Positions 24,001 to 34,700 of a DNA stretch of 64,000 nt are shown here, piece after piece. The DNA comes from Cucumis sativus (Eukaryota; Streptophyta; Magnoliopsida; Cucurbitales; Cucurbitaceae): the NCBI RefSeq assembly GCF_000004075.3, contig NC_026658.2, positions 1,612,001-1,676,000 on the forward strand. Direction: 5' to 3'. Position 1 is the first letter of the stretch. Every line of letters starts with the position of its first letter. Under the pieces are notes generated by a model. It had not been told where the DNA came from, searched no databases, and saw nothing but the letters and a program-made list of their open reading frames with translations. Both the position numbers and the translations under genes were made by a program.

Positions 24001-25000
24001 AAGGCCAATTTGGTATGCTAAGTTAACACCATTTCTAGTTGGTTGGTATAAAAATCTGGTTCTATCAAGAACAGACGAGTGCTGGATACATTATAACTTG
24101 TGAAAAATAAACCACGATATCTACATTTCTAAATCTTTGCAGAATATTGAATCTAAATCTTATTGTTGACAAGACCAGATTGTTCAATGTTCATTAAGCA
24201 GTTATTAATAAGACGATTGAGTTGTTTCTCACACAACCTAAAGTCTCACTGGCATAGGAATACGAACAAATGATAAATACTCCGATAATGTACAGAATCA
24301 CAGATATATAGCTTTATCCAATCTTCGGGAAAATGAGTGTCATAACCACTAGGAAATTCCCCATGTCGAATAGATGGAAGAAACTCGAGAGAAGTTGAAA
24401 GAGGCAAAAATACAAGTTATTAAAAAAACCATAGTACATTCAATTCAAGATTAATCCAGTCATTTTGATGCTTTTAAATAAAGTTCAAGCTGCCTCTTAT
24501 TGTTCTTCTCCATTGCTCCAAATATCATGCGATTCAATTTTACAATTACAATCTAACATGTCAGTTTCATTGGGCTTTCTAAACTCACAAAAAATACATA
24601 TATGTTCATGCCCACACTGTCTTCAGATAACAAAACAACTTTTTACCTCCCGAATCACCAAGTAAAAAAGACACTGTGCTTCAGCGTTTTTCAAACATTA
24701 GGAAATTTCAACATCTTCGAAACATTAAGTCGGATCAATTAACAGTTAAAAAACAATACAAAAAAGAATATCGACAAGAAATAAAACCCAAATTCTAAAT
24801 TCTAAACGAAGCCTACGTTTAACGATTCTTACCCAAAACAGAACACGAAGAAATGAGTCAAAATCAGTGGATTAAATCAGTGAATCAAGCGATGGAACAG
24901 GAGTACGAATGTGATGGCAATGACATATAGAGATGAAGAATTGAAAGGAAGAGGAAAGGTTACCGAGCGGGAGCAACGTTGAGGAGAGGGAAGACGCCAT
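21083..25000 (-). CDS. FKBP16-3: Thylakoid-lumen FKBP-type peptidyl-prolyl isomerase (FKBP16-3 type)
   Basis: Seven exons, minus strand: 25000-24964, 23558-23290, 22587-22504, 22230-22181, 22048-22000, 21923-21849, 21202-21083; 227 aa, phases agree. The N-terminus is a chloroplast transit region. It is followed by a twin arginine (Arg58-Arg59), a hydrophobic stretch 61-73 and a probable lumen cleavage near Ala80 (NAKA/AGLPP), the bipartite signal of Tat substrates. The FKBP domain occupies about 103-227 (YKDIKVGGGPSPP, VIKGLDEGILSMKVGGKRRL, VVFDVSLEYIPGL). Canonical active-site positions are altered: the Trp of the VIxGW motif is Leu, and the Tyr of the flap region is replaced within IPGPLAFPKG. 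Isomerase activity may therefore be weak, as reported for several lumen FKBPs. Symbol chosen by resemblance to Arabidopsis FKBP16-3; another lumen FKBP is the alternative. Confidence 0.87.
21732..21770. repeat. Two-copy 19-20 bp tandem repeat
   Basis: GCAATTCTAAACTCTTACG occurs twice back to back in the last FKBP intron. It is a minor local duplication of no evident function. Confidence 0.8.
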
Positions 25001-26790
25001 GGAAGTTTGAGATCAAGGTGTTGGTACCGTTGGGAAACGGATAACGAAATCTGGAGCCTTTGGTTTAAATAGATGCCGAGTTGGCATCTTCCTTTACCTT
25101 CAATAAATTCAATATTTTATATATTGTTTTTTTTTGTTTGAATTTCCTTTTCATTTTTTTATCCGTGAGTGTGCGGGTAAGCTTACAAGCACGTCGATTA
25201 ATTTCACTCGACAACCGACTTTTTTCAATTTCATTTCAGTTCTTAACTATCTCATTTCTTTCACGGTATAAAATACAAAATTTTTCAAATATTGCATAAA
25301 AAAGTAATCGAAATATTTACATCATGAACTAAATTTCAATTTTATATCTATTCGTTAAAATCTAAAATTTGGTTATATTACGTAAATATTTTTAATAGTT
25401 TTATCATTAACAATAATTTTTCTCAATATATATTTTGTTTCCTTAGTACCTTTAAATTTTCAAATATTGCAATAATATGCTTAGGTAAAAAAGGAGTTAA
25501 AAACATATTGTAATTATTATCTTTTTAACTTAAAATTTTGGTTCTTTGTTATATTTTATTGTCATTTGAGTTTAAACGTGCTTACTTGTGTTTATCAATA
25601 ATATCAGCCTCGTATTTTATCAAACAATACTACAAATAGTCATAATCATGTCTCGATTAAGTGTCCATTACATGTTTTATCATGCTTAATGTTTGTTATT
25701 GTTATAAATCATTCGTGTAATGTCATAAGTTTCATGAAAGGCAGTACATGGTTAGTGTGGGTTATAATAAGTTCGTACCAAATTTAATTTGTTGCCCTAT
25801 TGACTTCTCGCATATTATGCTTCTTCTATTCTCTGGTACATTGATTGATTACAACTGCATCTTAACTTTATTGAATATTGTGGTTGTTTGCCTATAGTTC
25901 ATTTAGTTAGTTTCTAATTATAGTTGCGGTGTAACTTTACAAAAGCATTATTAATCTCCTTCCTTGTGATAACTATGCAATGATTAAGAATTTTGTTTAA
26001 TGCAACGTACGATGAAAACAACCATGATCACAAATTTTTGTTTGTTGAAAAATTTGTCATCGTAAACTATGACAATCCAATCTAACATTTTTTTAATTTA
26101 TGAATGTAATATTTTCTCATTTAGCCATGTATGGAGAATGAGAGAGTTATCTCACATCCAAATATTAAGCATTATCATGAAGGTATAAATATAAAGCCAT
26201 GGAAACAAATCTTTTATATTATAGTAGTGGTGGATGTTGATGTTTTCTCACATACTCACCCTATTGTCGTTTAGACGGATTTCATTAATAGTGTGAAAAA
26301 AGGACGTTAGATGATGCAAAAACAGTTTAGCTTTTTAGGAATGTGAAATGGTGCATGAGTTTAGTTTCAATTTGATAGATGTATTTTGTATTTGCATATT
26401 CATCGGTACTCTAGACTTTTGCATCTTTTAGATTTATTATTTTTCTACTTTTGTGATTTTGCTATTTTTCCAATTAAAAAACTAAAATATGGCATTTCTT
26501 GTATGCTTATGAGATCAACAAGGAATCTATTGATATAAATTTTAAAAATAGATCAATAGATATTTTGTACGGAGAAAGAAAATGTGACCATCTATACGAA
26601 TCTCAAAATGTAATAATTTTGTATATTTAGTATTTTTTCTTGCATGAATTGCAAACAATTTATTGATGACATTTATAGACACAAAAATTTACGAGTTTTT
26701 ATTATCAATAAAATTCAAAATTTTATTATAGTTTATAAATATTTGAGTTTAATTTATAGTATTTGAAAAATAACTCAGAAACGCTCAATG
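25001..26790. other. Divergent spacer, FKBP to RPB8
   Basis: AT-rich and gene-free. On the FKBP side, a TATTTAAA read on the minus strand near 25065 is a possible TATA element. 25300-26760 has no recognisable features. Confidence 0.55.
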
Positions 26791-26795
26791 AATAT

Positions 26796-26804
26796 AAACC
26801 CTAA
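26796..26804 (+). promoter_or_regulatory. Telo-box AAACCCTAA upstream of RPB8
   Basis: AAACCCTAA is the plant telo-box, known from promoters and leaders of genes for the transcription and translation machinery. Here it sits at the head of a GC-richer block (26790-26990) that probably is the first, untranslated exon of the RPB8 gene. Confidence 0.55.
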
Positions 26805-26969
26805 ACGTGAGTCATCGCCTTATACTCACCGAGTCACGCTGAACTTCCTCTTCAGCGAACGAGTCACGCCCCCCATCTTCTTCGACCAAGACCCTACGTT
26901 TGCCCTAACTCTTCGCCGCTCCTTGACGCCGTCGGTCAGTTTCAACCCTCTGTTTTTGTCCTCTCTCTC

Positions 26970-26991
26970 TCTACACACACACACACACACG
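26970..26991. repeat. CT and CA microsatellite in RPB8 leader
   Basis: A CTCTCTCTCT run is followed by about nine CA units. It lies in the presumed untranslated first exon. Confidence 0.85.
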
Positions 26992-27759
26992 TAGTTTATA
27001 ATATCGAATTCGTTTCTGCTTTTATCGGGTTTTAGAGTGGCTTTGTAATCTGGTTGTTGATTTTTTTCTTATTCTTTCAATACAAACAATGTCGTTGATA
27101 GAATGTTAGCACTCCTAGTTCTTGGCTGCCTCTAATTCCATGGATAAGTATAGGTTAAAGTAAGTTTATGTGCAAGGCATTGTATATTTCCAAATGCACT
27201 TGTCAAGTTGATCTTCTTATTCAATTTTGCCTATATGGGCTGCTGGGTTTCTTATCTGTCTGTCGATGTTGGAGTTGGCTTTCCCTCCCTTGGTTAGTTT
27301 CCCATTTTTTGTCCTCATCACATGGCTGTTTTTTCTCATAGTTTCAGACGCTAAGGTGTTTGGAGTTTCGTTCCAAGCCATTTTATTCCGGGTTGTATTT
27401 GCTTTTATTTTCTTGTTTAGTTCAGTTATGGGCTATATTTGGTTGTATTTTTGTTATTTTGCTTTCATTTCATCGAAAAGCTCTTTTTTTTTTTAAAAAA
27501 AATAATAATTTGGGAGGGCCGTAAGCTAACCCTGTTAATTTTCTTGCATACGAAAACCTTGTATATCCTTTCTCGTACTTAATTTGAATCTGCAGAACCC
27601 ATGTCAGATATTTTACTTAATATATTGATGTGTTCTTGCTTTGAAATATTTGTTCTTTAATTCCTGTATTCACTCCTCGATATGAATGTAAAATCGTTTA
27701 CGCACGGACTTCATCCACTGCTTGACTATAACAAATGTCTTTTCACTCCACTTCTCTAT

Positions 27760-28170
27760 TTGATGTGAATCTCCAACCTGGCTCTAACTCAGTTATGATG
27801 AGTGCTTGTCACAGAGATGTCAATGCTACGATTGAGGAGTCCTTCCTCAATCTGTCTTTTGGAAAGAAAGCCGTTTCTTTGGCCTGCCGACGTGTGTGCG
27901 GTGTTATGAGTCTTGTGGGATGAGAGGAACAGTAAGATGTTTAGGGTTGTGGAGAGGGACCCTAGGAAGCTTTGGGTCCCTTGTTCATTTTCATATTTCT
28001 CTTTGGGCTTCAACTTCAAAGACTTTTTGTAATTTTTCTGTAGGAGTGGTTTTGCATAGTTTAAACAGTCCTTGTAAAGGGTACCCTGCCTTTCTGTTGA
28101 CTTGGTTTTTTTGTATGTCCGTGCATTCTTTCATTTTTTCTCACTGAAAGTGGTTATTTTCATTTAAAAA
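27760..28170 (+). mobile_element. LINE 3' fragment in the RPB8 leader intron
   Basis: On the plus strand, 27870-28060 encodes across shifts the end of a plant LINE ORF2: a WDERNSKMF block (about 27922-27948), then VERDPRKLW and SLGFNFKDF. An untranslated tail follows, TTTCATTTTTTCTCACTGAA at about 28130, with an A-rich end near 28166. It is degenerate. It lies between the presumed first exon and the ATG exon of RPB8. Confidence 0.7.
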
Positions 28171-28398
28171 CCCAGTGGGTTGCCTCCCCATTTACACCGA
28201 ATGTTTAACACAGTTCTTATTTTTCAATCTTTTGCTTTGAAACCTGGCTTCCATTCACTAATGCGGTTCTTTTTTTGGCTGGTCTGGTCTGTTCTCTGAT
28301 GGTCATACATTTTCTAGCACTGCTGGTTAATTTCTATTATTGCCCTGTTAATTTACAGGTTAGCGTTAACTTTTTGACAACAAAACTGCTGTTGAAGG

Positions 28399-30214
28399 AT
28401 GGTTGAGCTTCTGTTTGACGATATTTTTAAGATTGAGCGATTAAACCCTGATGGTAAAAAGTTTGATAAAGGTACATTTTTGTATAGTAGTCACTTTCAT
28501 TTCATTTATACAATATTTCCAGGAATGCTTATTAGCAGACTGTGGCAGTTTTATTGTTATATATCTGTAAAATCATTGTGCCATTCTTTAACTTTCTGAT
28601 GGCGGTTGGAGATGTACTTCGTAGGCCTTTAAATCTCATCCATTCCTTATTTATTAACTTTTTAGAGGTTTCCTTTCAATCAGTTAGGATATCATCTGGA
28701 ATATTATAACTCCATGTAAAATATGTGTTAAAAAAACTTTTCAACATATTTATGACATATTTTTTCACAATCTGTCCAACAGTTACTCGAATAGAGGCAA
28801 AGAGCGAGAAGTTTGACATGTTCATGCATCTAGATATAAATTCAGAGATATACCCCCTGAAAGAAGGTGAGAAGTTCTCGATGGCACTAGCTCCAACTCT
28901 GAATCTTGATGGAACCCCTGACACTGGATATTTTCTTCAGGTAACTTGTTCTTCTATTGATTTTAATCTGTTGCACACTGGATTTAACGTGGTGGTGTTG
29001 GTAAGAAAATGATGTCCTGGTAGGTTGAAGGATTTAGGCCTTGTTTGGCAACTTTTTAGGCCCTGTTTAGTAATCATTTGGTTTTTAGTTGAAAATTATG
29101 ACTATAGACTTCAATTCCACATCTAAATTTATTGCTGTGTTATCTGCATTTTACAAGTATTTTTAAAAAGTGAAGCCAAAATTTGAAAACATGGAAAAGT
29201 AGTTTTTAAAAACTAAGAAATTGAGGGGAAAAGTTTAATTTTCAAAACTCAAAAACAAAAAGCGAAATAGAGTCTGAGTTTTTAGTTATTTGTTTTTGAA
29301 AATCTTATAAATATCCCTTTGTCCTCTAAAAAATTTGTTATCTACATTAAAACCAAGCGTAAATTTGAGAACTAAAAAATGTAGTTTTAAAAAACTTGTT
29401 TTACTTTTTAGAATTTGATTAAGAATTCAACTCTTAAGAAAAATATAAACCATTGCAAGAAATTGAGAGGAAGTAAGCTTAATCTTAAGAAACAAAAACT
29501 GAATAGTTACCAAATGGGGTCTTAGTAGTCCATTTTGTCATAAACTACTATATTTGAAATATCACTTTGAACATTAATAGGGAACAAGAAACTTTCAATC
29601 TGCTAGGAAATATATGCTTTCCATAGTTATTGCATATGTCAAGACTGGTCTTCATTGTTTTCCGACAACTATATTTGGTCTTGAGCATTTTCGACACTTG
29701 AATATGTCTACTTAACAATCATTAGGCTGCATAACAGGGCAATCGGAAGTCTCTTGCAGACAGATATGAATATGTCATGCAAGGGAAGCTGTTCAGAATT
29801 TCAGAAAGTTCTGGCCATGGCGGAAAAGCGTACGTGCTATAACTTCTCGAAACAATTTTAATGTGACACTTTAATTCCACTGTATGAGCATTAGAGAACC
29901 GAGAGCTTGGCATTGCCAAACTATACTTATCTAAATTTGAGCAAGAACCTGTCACGGTGCATTCTCCTGTCTATAATGGCTACAGAAGTGTATTGCGTGT
30001 GAATAAAATTCATGTTAGTTTCTTTTCCTGAACTGTAGGAACATATATATATTTATTCTAGTAGAATTGTTATCTAAAAAACTATATTTCATCTGAATCT
30101 AGTGAAATAGATGCTTCTTTTGGTGGACTTTTGATGATGCTGAAGGGAGACCCCTCACATTGCAGCAAGTTTGAACTTGACCAGAGGCTATTTCTTCTCA
30201 TCAGGAAGGTGTGA
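28399..30214 (+). CDS. RPB8: RNA polymerases I, II and III common subunit RPABC3 (RPB8)
   Basis: Four coding exons: 28399-28471, 28783-28940, 29738-29829, 30103-30214; 144 aa, phases agree. The start [20 protein letters not shown], then [53 protein letters not shown] and the [10 protein letters not shown] end are the conserved blocks of RPB8, an OB-fold subunit shared by the three nuclear RNA polymerases. The length fits the family (about 145 aa). An acceptor TTTACAG at 28354-28360 shortly before the ATG suggests an intron in the leader, with the first exon near 26790-26990. Intron 2 (28941-29737) contains a Tourist-like MITE. Confidence 0.95.
29059..29521. mobile_element. Tourist-like MITE with TTA target duplication
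   Basis: The left end GGCCCTGTTTAGTAATCATT and the right end, whose reverse complement reads GACCCCATTTGGTAACTATT, form imperfect terminal inverted repeats. Both ends are flanked by TTA (29056-29058 and 29522-29524), the target duplication typical of PIF/Harbinger (Tourist) elements. Its 463 bp are non-coding. A second left-end-like phrase, TTAGGCCTTGTTTGGCAAC, stands just upstream and may be a nested remnant. Confidence 0.7.
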
Positions 30215-31700
30215 AGCGCTTTCATTTGATTTGAACTCTAATGACTTGCTACAAAAGCTCTGGACATCTCTTATCGCTATTAGAACTGTGAATGTTTAGA
30301 AATATGTATTGTTAGAATCAAATTTCTATCTGTATCTGATTAAAGACTGGGCAGTGATCTTATCTTCTGAACTAAATTGATATCTTGCCTATAATGTCAT
30401 GAATAGTGGCAGAACCTTTCGAGTTCTCGAAAGCGGAGTTTGAGCATGGTAGTATGTATAGTTTGTAGTGTTGGGCGGCCAACCTGAACAATTTTGGCAA
30501 GCTTGATTCCATTGCAGTTTGGGAGGGTGGAGACTGGCTAATGAAAGATTTAATAAATTACAAACATATTTAAGTGGGTGTGAGATTTGAATTTCTCACC
30601 TCAATGTTGCTATTAAACGTCTTTGAGATTTATTTCGTTGGTCTCTAGATTGTCATTATTTTTGTGGATGGAAAGTATATTTTCTTTATATGTACATGTA
30701 TGTATTAAGTAATGATAAATAAATTTAGTTAGTTATTAATGTAACCATAATAAACACTTGAAACACCAATAATTTTTCTTTACATTTTAAAAAAGTAATT
30801 CGTACATATAGACCCTAAGTTCGTAATAATAATGAGAACAATCATAACTATTTCACTATCGCATGCATACATTATGAATGTCTCTATCCAAAGCCACTTT
30901 ATTGTCTTGCTAATGAAACACGAATATATACGTTTGACATGAAAAATGAAGGATCAAATGTGTTTGACATGAAAAATGAAGGATCAAATGTGTTTCTTAA
31001 ATACTTTAGAACCTATTCCAGACAACTTCATTGTGATATTAAGTTGTTTTAATTTTCTTAGTAAAATGTGCATTTATGAAAGAACTTAAAGTTCATCTAA
31101 GAAGGGATCCATGCTAGGTGATAAATGCACCTATTGGTGAATAATGTGGAAGGTACTACATTCATCAATCTTTAACCATTAGTAACTACAATAGTTGCAC
31201 AAATTATGATTTTTTTGACCTATTAGTGATTGTGTGCATTTTAAAGATTTAATTGAAAGAAAAAACTATGTAAGAAAATTTTGTCAAATCATAAAGATTA
31301 TTATGATTTGGAAAAAGTTATTTTTATACAATGCAATTCTTTCAATTAATACTATCATTTACGAGGATTTCGTCAAATCTTAGAGTTTATTTAAAAAGTT
31401 TTATCAAATTGTATGAATAAATTCTAACTTCTAAAGTAATGGAGTTGTTAGACGATCAAACTTCTCTTTTTTTTATAGAGAAAACATCATCTTCCTCCCT
31501 ATTTAACGAGACCATCACATTTCCGGTTCAGCGAAGAGGCGGTCGGTTTATTGGACAAAAGAGCTAAAAACCGTAGAACGAACGATTACGCTGGAGCACA
31601 AGTGATCCTCTGTTATCTTCAATCTATCTCAAACTCAAAACACACTTTCTCAATTCCTTTTTGCAACATCCACCGTCTTTGCTTGGGGTTTTGATTACTC
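30215..31700. other. Spacer, RPB8 to VIPP1
   Basis: Gene-free and AT-rich. It contains a perfect two-copy 30-bp tandem repeat (30932-30991). The last 200 bases are less AT-rich and should include the VIPP1 promoter and leader. Confidence 0.6.
30932..30991. repeat. Perfect two-copy 30-bp tandem repeat
   Basis: The unit TTTGACATGAAAAATGAAGG plus ATCAAATGTG occurs twice without a gap or mismatch. The lack of divergence suggests it arose recently. Confidence 0.9.
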
Positions 31701-34700
31701 ATGGCTGCCCAAACCCATGTGTTTACCGGTTTAGCTTTAGCTTCAACTCCTTCGTCTTCATTTCAACCCTCTTCTTCCAAGCCCGCTACCCTCTGTGTCG
31801 CCTCAAAGCTCTTAAGAACCTCCTTCCTTAATGGCGGAGGTATTGGTTTTACCTTTCTCTTTGCTTACCGCTTTCCATTTTGTTATTTTTATTTCCCGTT
31901 TGCTTGGTTTGAAGTGAGTGAGAAATTTGAATTGAATCAACCTATGTGAATAGTTTGTTTTGATTCTGTGTTCTTTGAGGTTAAGAGTGTTCGTGTAATG
32001 ATTATTGGGCATCTGGGTGTCTGAGAAAAGTGGGTTTTAAGCTTTGTACGGCATAGCATTGTGTTGTGGTCTAACCGTTAGCTGGTTGTTCTGTAATTTG
32101 GGTATTTTGAATTTGTGTTAGATCTGTTGAAGCTGCTTTTAGAGATTGGACTTGTTCTTACTGCCTGCCTAATTTTCTTTTGTTAGTTTCTAATTTGTAT
32201 TATTTGGTGGAAATGCCTGCTAGATTCTGAAAATTATGTTTACTTTGTTGGATTAGTATGGGTTCCGAGTCAGTGGAGATTTAGTTTTGAAAACCCAGCG
32301 ATCTAATCAAATTCTGGAAACCAAAATGGATTTTATCCTAAATCTTAATTACTCTTTAACAGGAAATATTAATTTTTTCTGCAGGGAACACTCTACAAAT
32401 TACACGGATGAATTCCTTACATTTAGATCGGTCTCATGGCTCTAGACGTGGAGGTGCTCTTGGTGCTCGCATGAACCTTTTTGACCGTGTTGCAAGGCTT
32501 GTAAAGGTAACTTGAATTGTTTCATCCCTTGGTTTAGAACTTCATGAACTTTGTGGATAACCATGGCATTTGCTTTCTCATGGGTAGTCATATGCAAATG
32601 CACTTGTTAGTTCCTTTGAGGATCCTGAGAAAATCCTGGAGCAGACAGTGCTTGAAATGAATGATGATCTGACAAAGATGCGTCAAGCTACAGCACAGGT
32701 AGTTTCTGAACCGTGTATTCATCATTTCCCCCCTGCCTGCTCTACCTTTAGCATCGTCCTTTAATTCTGAGCCAGCAGTGCTGTTTCTCCCCTTTAAACT
32801 TTTTTTTTATAATTTATTCAAGATTCAGATAATCAATGGAAAATTAGAAGTTGGAAGTTTCATGTTATTAGGAAACATGACACAAGGATGCTAAATAGTG
32901 AGGTGTTAACCACTTTAATCTCTATGAAACAAAAAGAAAACATTATACCAAAGGGGAAGCAAATACAATGTTTTTATAGCTCAAGACACAATCAAGCGCA
33001 ATGGTCATCCAAGGGGAAGTGCAAGGCACAAAAAGTGCGCCCTTTTCTTTTTCTGAGGCACGTTATATATACAAGTACTACAAACAGAAGAGAAAGCATA
33101 TTAAAGTTGAAATATGAAAAATAAATCCTTAAACACAATATGTATTTAGGCTTAGTAAATTTGACTCGTTTAGTTAATATTGAAGGAAAACCCCTAATTA
33201 TTACTATTTTTAAAGTAATGAAAAAGCCCCATGGCTGTGGGGTTTGAGCCTTGGGGTTTTACAAAAGGTGCGCACTTGAGGCACACTTTCTGTGAGCCTC
33301 GCTCTTTGAGGGCGAGTCACCAGTCTTGCATCTTGCACCCACGGAAGCTTTTACAGTGAGTGAATATATTTTTTTTCCATTTAGGGAAAGGATATGAGAC
33401 TTTTCATTAAGTAAATAAAAAGGTAATAATGCTTTGAGATACAAAAGGATACAAGGAACAAAATATTACAAAGATAATTAAAAAACAAAACATAAAGAAC
33501 ATATAATTATAAAGAGAAATGGGCCCTCCTTGGCTCTTCCTTCTGGATGTGAGTTGGGTGTGTGTACTTTATGGGATATGTGGAACTTGACATTTGGCAA
33601 TGGACAAACCGCACCACAACAAAATGCAATGCCTTATGTCGATTTTCCATTTTTCATCTGTAAAACTGATCATTTTTATTGAAGGTGCTAGCTTCTCAAA
33701 AGCGCTTGGAAAACAAGTATAAATCTGCACAGCAAGCTGCTGATGATTGGTAAATCTTTATAACCATTTTCCATTTTCTTTGTAGAGTGTTCCCAATAGG
33801 AGATCTTTCATTGTAATACACCTTTTGGTGGTTGGAAGTCTGTTAATTCTATTTATTTCATTCATCAATAAAATTGTTTCTTTTCCAAATCTTAGTAGAT
33901 TGATAGGCATACACCTTTTGTTTTAAATTTTTATATAGGTACCGCAAGGCACAATTAGCTCTACAAAAAGGAGATGATGATCTTGCTCGGGAAGCTTTAA
34001 AGAGGCGCAAATCATATGCTGTAAGTTAGAACAGAATGAATTCTGTGACAAGTTTGATTTGTATATTTCATGATGAACATTTGTTTTTGAAATTTTGCCA
34101 AAGTAAAGTTATTTTCACTTGAAGAGTTCATTCAAAATGATATTTACAGTTAATTTTTTCATCTTCTAGCACATCTTTAACATGCTTGACCTATGTTGTG
34201 CTTTGGATTGTAGCACGTAGGTCCTATGAGGGTTTGGCCATACCATGAAAAATAACCTATGCGTATAATTTTCTCGTCTTTTAAACTTACCTCAAAAGGT
34301 GGTCACACTATCATAAATTGATAGATTTGATGTCTACACTTTTTTTTATAAGAAATATCTTTCATCGATGTATGAACGTACGTAGGGGGCAGAAGCCCAA
34401 GACCGAAGGAGTTACAATAGATTTCTCCAATTGGTTATAAGAGAAGTAAGATCAAATGCATTGAAAAGAGAAGTACATTTACTTCAAGTCATGGCTAGGT
34501 AGGTAGCAAGTTCCCATATTGTGTCGTATGACCTTTCTTTTTCTTTGAAAATACTATTGCTTCTTTCTTTCCAAATTGTCCAATTTGATGTCTCTATACT
34601 GGAAATGTATTTCTTTTTTCTATTGACCAATCTTTTAGATGTTCGCTCGTTTCCTTCTCAAAAAAAATCTTTTAGGTGTACGAGTTTATGCTTCACACTC

